Below are positions 57,498 to 64,000 of a stretch of 64,000 bases of DNA, in pieces (positions within the stretch are counted from its first letter, which is position 1; every line of letters starts with the position of its first letter). Source of the DNA: Megalobrama amblycephala. Its lineage: Eukaryota > Chordata > Actinopteri > Cypriniformes > Xenocyprididae. The stretch lies in contig NC_063045.1 of the NCBI RefSeq assembly GCF_018812025.1, positions 49,234,691 to 49,298,690 on the forward strand, written 5' to 3'. The translations under genes were made by a program, and so were the position numbers. The notes below the pieces were generated by a model. That model had not been told where the DNA came from. It did no database searches and saw nothing but the letters and a program-made list of their open reading frames with translations.

Positions 57498-58276
57498 AAA
57501 GGGTTAGTTCACCCAAAAATGAAAATAATGTCATTTATTACTCACCCTCATGTTGGCCCACACCCGTAAGACCTTCGTTAATCTTCGGAACACAAATTAA
57601 GATATTTTAGTTGAAATCCGATGGCTCCGTGAGGCCTCCATAGGGAGCAATGACACTTCCTCTCTCAAGATCCATAAAGGTACTAAAAACATATTTAAAT
57701 CGGTTCATGTGAGTACAGTGGTTCAATATTAATATTATAAAGCGACGAGAATATTTTTGGTGCGCCAAAAAAAACAAAATAACGATTTATTTAGTGATGG
57801 CCGATTTCAAAACAATGCTTCAGGAAGATTCGGAGCACAGATGAATCAGTCTGTCGAATCTGCTGTTCGAAGCGCCAAAGTCACGTGATTTCAGCCATTG
57901 GCAGTTTGACACGCGATCTGAATCATGATTCGATTCTCCGATGCTTCCTGAAGCAGTGTTTTGAAAACGGCCATCACTAAATAAGTCATTACTTTTGATT
58001 TTTTGGCGCACCAAAAATATTCTCGTCACTTTATAATATTAATATTGAACCACTGTACTCACATGAACTGATTTAAATATGTTTTTAGCACCTTTATGGA
58101 TCTTGAGAGAGGAAGTGTCCATTGCTCCCTATGGAGGCCTCACGGAGCCATCAGATTTCAACTAAAATATCTTAATTTGTGTTCCGAAGATTAACAAAGG
58201 TTTTACGGGTGTGGAACGGCATGAGGGTAAGTAATAAATGACAGAATTTTCATTTTTGGGTGAACTAACCCTTTAA
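57498..58276. mobile_element. Palindromic MITE (AAGGGTTAGTTC family)
   Basis: Near-perfect inverted repeat from AAAGGGTTAGTTCACCCAAA to TTTGGGTGAACTAACCCTTT with TTAA at each tip. It is the closest relative of 14592-15344, with shared TGGTGCGCC and GCTTCAGGAAGATTCGGAGC. Confidence 0.82.
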
Positions 58277-60214
58277 TATCTGATGATTACGTGGTTTGTT
58301 TGAACAGCAGTTTTACATTTTTATGTTCTTCATTCCATTAATAGTTGCATGAAGGAAGGACTGAAGGCTTGATTCAAGTTTACTGAAAGAATTTGAGATT
58401 TAAACTTATGTCTATATTAAGGGAATATTTAGGGATTGAAATGTAGCCTGGGGGCTCACGGCATACTGTTTATGTCTGTTGGGCGTGGGGTGTTATATCA
58501 TCGAGAAGAATGTCTGGCTTACTGTTTGTTAACAAACAATGTTGATTAGGTCGGATATTGTTTAGCTGTCTCTCCCCTTCAGGGATATCCTGTATCTCAC
58601 TAACAATGTCAGAGCAGTCGGACAGAGCAGAACATGTTGGTCTGATGAGAGGGAGACCCATGTGATTTGAATTCTAGCTCTGCCTGATTATGGCCTGCAG
58701 CCCAGAAACGGCAGTTCTGTCCAGTGATGTAGGAGAACATACATTTGTTCTTCCCAATTTGTATACTAATTAAAATTTATTTCCAATGAATTACAATATT
58801 TAAAACATTATAGTATAGACGAAAAGATCCTCTTTAGCATCTTTAAACTGAGTTGCAGCAGATTTCAAGTTCCCAGCATGCTTTGCGTCACACTGTGCAA
58901 GGAGAATAAATGTTGAAATTGAGTGTTATTTTGTGTGTTTTTCCACAAGATTAATACAGGGGAAGATGCGTTTTTGTTTTTTGTTCTGTTATTTTGGTAT
59001 TTAAAGGTGTATCTGTGATGTTGAAGTTTTGTTTACCATCGTGGTGAAGAGTAGTGCCTGTGGTTAGGTCGAGAATGGGCTGTCAAACTTCAGGGCTATA
59101 TGTACTGCATGTTGATTAACAGTTCATGCAAGTAAATAGTGATAGTCTGTTTGATGGTTACATTAGTGCATGGTGGTGTGCTGTTACCAACTAACACTTA
59201 ACTAAAGATTAGGTGTCAGTTTATTCAATATTTCAATTAATGAATTAATTAATCTACTAAAATAATCTTTGAGTTGTTTACTTAAATGTTTTGAGTATTC
59301 TGAACTTATTGGGTTTTATACAACCACTGCATCAAAATAATTGAAAAATTACATATGGTAAACAATAGTTTTAAGTACAGTGGACTTAAACATTAAATAA
59401 AATTAAACATTTTTAGTTTACTTAATTGTTACTTATAATTATTGTTTACTTTAAAAATTTGAGTTGCTTTACTTAAATTTGAGGTAATCTGTGTCTGATA
59501 TATAGTATATATATATATTACACACACACACACAATTATTATAAATAACATATATTATTTTACACATACAAGTAGCCTACATACATTTATTCTATGATTG
59601 TAATAAAGTTCCAATATATATGCATATATAGTAGTGACCAAAAGCAATGTCTGGAGGGGATTGGTTTGTGGATTCGGGGTTTTAAGCACCCTTATTGATG
59701 GTTCAATTAAACCATCAAAATGAGAGGAAAATATTTTATATCTTTAAATATTTTTAAGGTGAGGGAAGAACAAAACTTTGGTTAAACTTGGTTAAGGTAA
59801 TAAAAAATTATTTGGCCAAAAAGAGTTAAACTACAGCTACAGTTTTTATTTTACTATGCAAAAAAACAAAATGCTTAGAAAAACAAAAAGCTCATAGGAA
59901 AAGCATACATTGACTAAAACATAATCAACTATTAATATTTCCTTGGTTCTCTCGGTTTTAGATGTGTTCATAGTTTCTATGTGACACCCTGGCCAAAAAT
60001 TATGTCCACTCAATTTGGCATGTTTCATTGCGTTAACACAAATAAAACAATTGACTCCAAGCTCCAATACACAATATGCTTACAAAATCTTTAACAAGTT
60101 TTTAATAATTTGAATAAATATTTAATCTTAATAATGTTAATTTTCCTAGGCCAGACATCTAACCCTAACCAAAATTATATTTATTGTTCCTATAATATTA
60201 CACATTTTATAAAT

Positions 60215-60216
<2 letters not shown>
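58277..60216. other. AT-rich spacer, no gene seen
   Basis: Short TA/CA tracts near 59500-59535. Open frames are short and unremarkable. Confidence 0.5.

Positions 60217-60307
<91 letters not shown>
60217..60307. repeat. (TCTA)n microsatellite
   Basis: About 22 uninterrupted copies of the tetramer, the reverse complement of GATA. It is followed by the common repeat tail AATAAAGGTGACTTGAC. Confidence 0.97.
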
Positions 60308-61263
60308 GTAAATAAAGGTGACTTGACACAAATAGATAGATAGATTTCAATAAAATTCAACAAAGATTGAATGTTATTACCAAAGTAGGCCTTTCTAAAC
60401 CCGTCCCACAGGGTTTCAAGCAGGTCATATTACAGTGTGTATTCATTTCAGGAAACTCTGTTCTCTCTAAGACACTGGGGGTCACATGTGTAAGACAGGA
60501 AATTTGGTGATGAAGAGCAACAACCAACAAAAGCATCATCTCTTGGGACACATTATAAACTGCAACACAGCTGAGGTCTGAAACCGAGAGCAGAAGCACA
60601 CAATGCAAAGAAGTATCAAATGCATTACGGTAGCCAGCTTGAAACTCTCCTTCCTCTGAAAATCACCAGATTAACTTTCAGAACAGCATAAAATCATATG
60701 CTACTGCTGAAGGTCATGTGAGTTTCTCAGAATGCAGTACATGAAATGGTGAATATTCCAACCCCCATTCTAAAAAACCCCACAAATATTCACATAAAAG
60801 GCATTTCTATCTTTAGTAAAGAGTTTACATGTGGCTGCCCAACAGCAAACATGATCAAATACAGTGCCATTAATGAAAGAATAAATTAAATGTAGAGTTA
60901 TGTAATGTACACAACATGCTATCTAAATGCAACAGATGTAACTACTCAGCATGGTTATCAAAAAGATAAAATCCATTAAAGCATCTACATCTGTCTGGGG
61001 CCAGATGCTGTGGAGGAGTAACTGATCAGAGTCTGTACCATTAAATCTTCAAGTCCACATACGATATAATCTATACCACTAAATGCATTTGGTGATTATG
61101 AGCAGGCAGTTATGGAAGGGTAAAAATAGATGCATTTGACATCGTCCGGAACATCTGCCTTTAATCCAACACCTTAAATATATTAGCAAAAAAAGGGCCA
61201 AACTATAGCTACAGTATATAACCCTCCTACTGTATAACCGAATATAATTATGGTGTTGATATA
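60308..61263. other. Spacer, nothing recognised
   Basis: No repeat termini or coding features were identified. Confidence 0.4.
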
Positions 61264-62737
61264 CACTGCGTTCCAAATTATTATGCAAGTGACATATCAG
61301 TAAGATTTCAGTAGAATAAACATTTAGATTTTAGTTTTTCTAAGAAAATGTTAGAAAATAATTTGCCAGGTCTATGGAAACCCTACTTAGAGGTTGTTCC
61401 ACATTATTAAGCAAGTCACAGTTCTCATGCAATATGGGGAGGAAGAAAGATCTTTCTGAAGATGAAAAGCATGAAATGGTGCAATGTTGTGCAAAAGGCA
61501 TGAAAACAACTTATATTGTGTGAAACTGAATGAAGATTATCAAATTATCATAAGATTTGTGAGTGATTTAAAGCACAGCAGAACTCGGTCAGATAAAGGC
61601 TTATTAATGAAAGTTCCTGTCAAAAAAAATTAATAGTTTTAAAAGGGCAGCTATAAAAAAGCCAGTGTTGAGCAGCAAACAGGTATTTGAAGCATCTGGT
61701 GTCTCTGGAGTCTCGAGAAGCTCTCCATGCAGGCTGGCAGTTGTGCGTAAAGATGCATTTTAGACACCACTAACCAAACCTCACAAAGAGAAACATTTAC
61801 AGTGAGTGTAGAAATACATTTTCAAACAGTTTTATTGCTGTGGTGTTTTTTGCAGCATGGGATAGTACATAGTGCATTGTATTTCAGAAGGCACTATCCT
61901 CCTTTTTATACCATAGCTGAAAATGGCCAGTTATGAACTCCACATATCCTGCAAAAGTCACGGGGACCTTCCATCTCACTTCCCAATATTCCAGCCCAAA
62001 TCATCACTGGTCAGGTCCTTGCTGACGTCACAGTCTTGTTGGAACGTGGTGGCCATTCACCAACCATCCAGAAATCCATCCATCCATTGTTGTAAGGCAT
62101 TAGTCAGTGAATAAAACTATTTAAAAATGAGTCTTCATGTATTTCTAAACCCACTGTAAATGTTTCTCTTTGTGAGGTTTGGTTAGGGGTGGCTAAAATG
62201 CATCTTTACGCACAACTGCCAGCCTGCATGGAGAGCTTCTCGAGACTCCAGAGACACCAGATGCTTCAAATACCTGTTTGCTGCTCAACACTGGCTTTTT
62301 TATAGCTGCCCTTTTAAAACTATTAATTTTTTTTGACAGGAACTTTCATTAATAACCCTTTATCTGACCGAGTTCTGCTGTGCTTTAAATCACTCACAAA
62401 TCTTATGATAATTTGATAATCTTCATTCAGTTTCACACAATATTAGTTGTTTTCATACCTTTTGCACAACATTGCACCATTTCATGCTTTTCATCTTCAG
62501 AAAGATCTTTCTTTCTCTCCATATTGCATGAGAACTGTGACTTCCTTAATAATGTGGAACAACCTCTAAGTAGGGTTTCCATAGACCTGGCAAATTATTT
62601 TGTCTGAGATTGATACCAGTTATCTAAAAAGACATGGATAAATAAACAAACATTTTCTTAGAAAAACTAAAATCTGAATGTTTATTGTACTGAAATCTTA
62701 CTGATATGTCTCTTGCATAATAATTTGGAATGCAGTG
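61264..62737. mobile_element. Second fold-back Tc1/mariner element
   Basis: The left arm (61264-about 61836) and right arm (about 62111-62737) are mirror copies ending CACTGCGTTCCAAATTATTA / TAATAATTTGGAATGCAGTG, with TA at both borders. Each arm has a transposase start (MGRKKDLSEDEKHEMVQCCA at 61436 on plus, mirrored on minus near 62520). The unpaired centre (about 61840-62110) keeps minus-strand catalytic-domain sequence (MIWAGILGSEMEGPRDF). The family differs from the element at 12995 in ends and protein. No intact frame. Confidence 0.85.
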
Positions 62738-64000
62738 TAGATAAAAGCATGACATATGAAATATATGAAATAATGTGTACTGCTTTTTTATTTAAATGTC
62801 ATGTTTTCCTGAACAACATACTTGGTGGAAAAAAAATCATCAGAGTAAATAAGAGCAGCTGGCTTGTTTCATAGCCATGTGTAGTGGCCTTTAAAGAGCC
62901 ACGCTTCAGGACGAGTATTGAATATTTCATCAATCTCTACTGCACAAATGCCACGTCATGCCATCACCGGCCCTCTCGTCAGCCGGTCGGACTGTTGTCC
63001 ATACTTATGATTCATTCGCACTCTCTTTGGATATACACTAGCTGCTACGTCCATCTGTGTCCACACAAAACTCTCTGGGATGAATTCACATAACAGCACA
63101 AAACCTGCATCTTTTTGACTGATCCCTCACTAACCAAATTTAATTAACGCCATCTATGCTTGTATATTGCTGTGGCATGTTTCTTTTAATTAAGTATTGT
63201 CAGTTTGTGTCTTTGGGACTTTTAATGCTGGTCATAACTTGGTGATGGAGAAAAAAATTTAAAAAGCAGAACAGATAAATAGTTTCATAACAATCATGAA
63301 AACTTCCCTTTGGGCTGACAACACATCATAACGCTTACAACATTAACTCAGGAGTAGTCAGAAAACAATAAATTCCACACACAGCCCACACTCACACTGC
63401 ACGGCCCACAACAACAGAGTCATCTTCTACCCTCCTGACGACTGAGTCACACCCTTCTGCTGCTCTAGGACACAAGAACAACTTCATCGCCCATCACGGT
63501 TCCAGATCTGGCTACTATAAAACTGTCATACAAACGGTAAATGCACCTTTTGAACTTAAGATGTGTTGATGCCCCATTCCAACTGTGAAATTATATTTCT
63601 GTTACTAATCTAATATTATAATTAATGAGTATTAATTAAGGATTTGTTGTTTTAGACATTTTGGACAATGTTTTCAATTTGTAATGTGTAAAGATCCGGT
63701 CACAGTTATATTGTTTGGTGAATTTTCACAGGCAAAACCCAGTCATTTCAATAGCAATCCATGCTCTCTGGAATCTGGCATGAGGACGAAACATTTCGCA
63801 ACAGGTTCAAGTTGGTCACGTTGATTCACTGCTTTGGAAACCTGAAAGTTGTTTGGTTTCAAAATGATTCTGTATTTTATTTATGGAATATTGCAGTATT
63901 TATTTTAAATAATTTATCCATGCACATGATGTGCAATAGCAATCCACAATGATCCTATGATCCAATCAATTCCCAAAATTGACGAAGTCCCTGCATACAT
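62738..64000. other. Right-edge spacer, no gene seen
   Basis: 62880-63130 is somewhat GC-richer (CACCGGCCCTCTCGTCAGCC), but its 69-codon frame matches nothing I know. A piece near 63735-63770 (AAAACCCAGTCATTTCAATAG) looks like an old repeat remnant. Nothing else recognised. Confidence 0.45.

Noticed and set aside
61923..62114. Small plus-strand frame in the fold-back centre
   Set aside because: It is antisense to the recognisable transposase catalytic remnant on the minus strand.
62884..63093. Possible exon of a neighbouring gene
   Set aside because: Slightly higher GC but no protein similarity I recognise and no convincing splice sites.

Overview
The window looks like nuclear DNA from a teleost fish, most likely a cyprinid (carp, goldfish or barb lineage). 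This rests on its AT-rich composition, a fish-type olfactory receptor, a vertebrate ubl3 gene with GT-AG introns, and many repeat families that I recognise as typical of cyprinid genomes. No bacterial operon, rRNA, tRNA or CRISPR array was seen.

Layout. (1) 1-5165: minus-strand DIRS-type tyrosine-recombinase retrotransposon with gag, reverse transcriptase and RNase H. It is cut at the left edge, carries two in-frame stops, and is interrupted by a hAT element (2888-3650) with an 8-bp target duplication. (2) 5166-11580: nested DNA-transposon debris, including a TTAA-flanked piggyBac-like element (5587-7145), a 5'-truncated olfactory receptor copy (7500-7899), and a non-LTR retrotransposon endonuclease fragment (about 8640-9900) inside a 67-bp direct repeat. 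(3) 11580-20490: Tc1 fragment, a 1.5-kb fold-back Tc1/mariner element (12995-14528), a palindromic MITE (14592-15344), one intact olfactory receptor gene (16071-17060, plus strand) and two facing MITE copies (18743-19647). (4) About 20490-50630: the single-copy gene ubl3 on the minus strand, reconstructed here as five coding exons (50069-50043, 29510-29402, 27230-27144, 24856-24779, 22219-22167). They total 354 nt, i.e. 117 residues plus stop, with a C-terminal CVIL prenylation box. Introns hold many repeats: a 1.1-kb GACA/GATA array with a hAT insertion, TTAA-flanked elements, fold-back MITEs, and a triple-nested hAT stack at 43021-45164. (5) 50630-64000: ubl3 upstream region with more MITEs, a second copy of the 1-kb TTAA element (53494-54475), microsatellites, and a second fold-back Tc1/mariner element (61264-62737).

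Functionally there are two host genes: an odorant receptor and a membrane-anchored ubiquitin-like protein. Nothing suggests they work together. The main interest is in the mobile DNA: two unrelated Tc1/mariner families share the same head-to-head fold-back design, several nested insertions have readable target-site duplications, and AT microsatellites sit against transposon ends. Calls were made by reading the sequence. Element family names rest on recognised termini and protein motifs, not on database searches.
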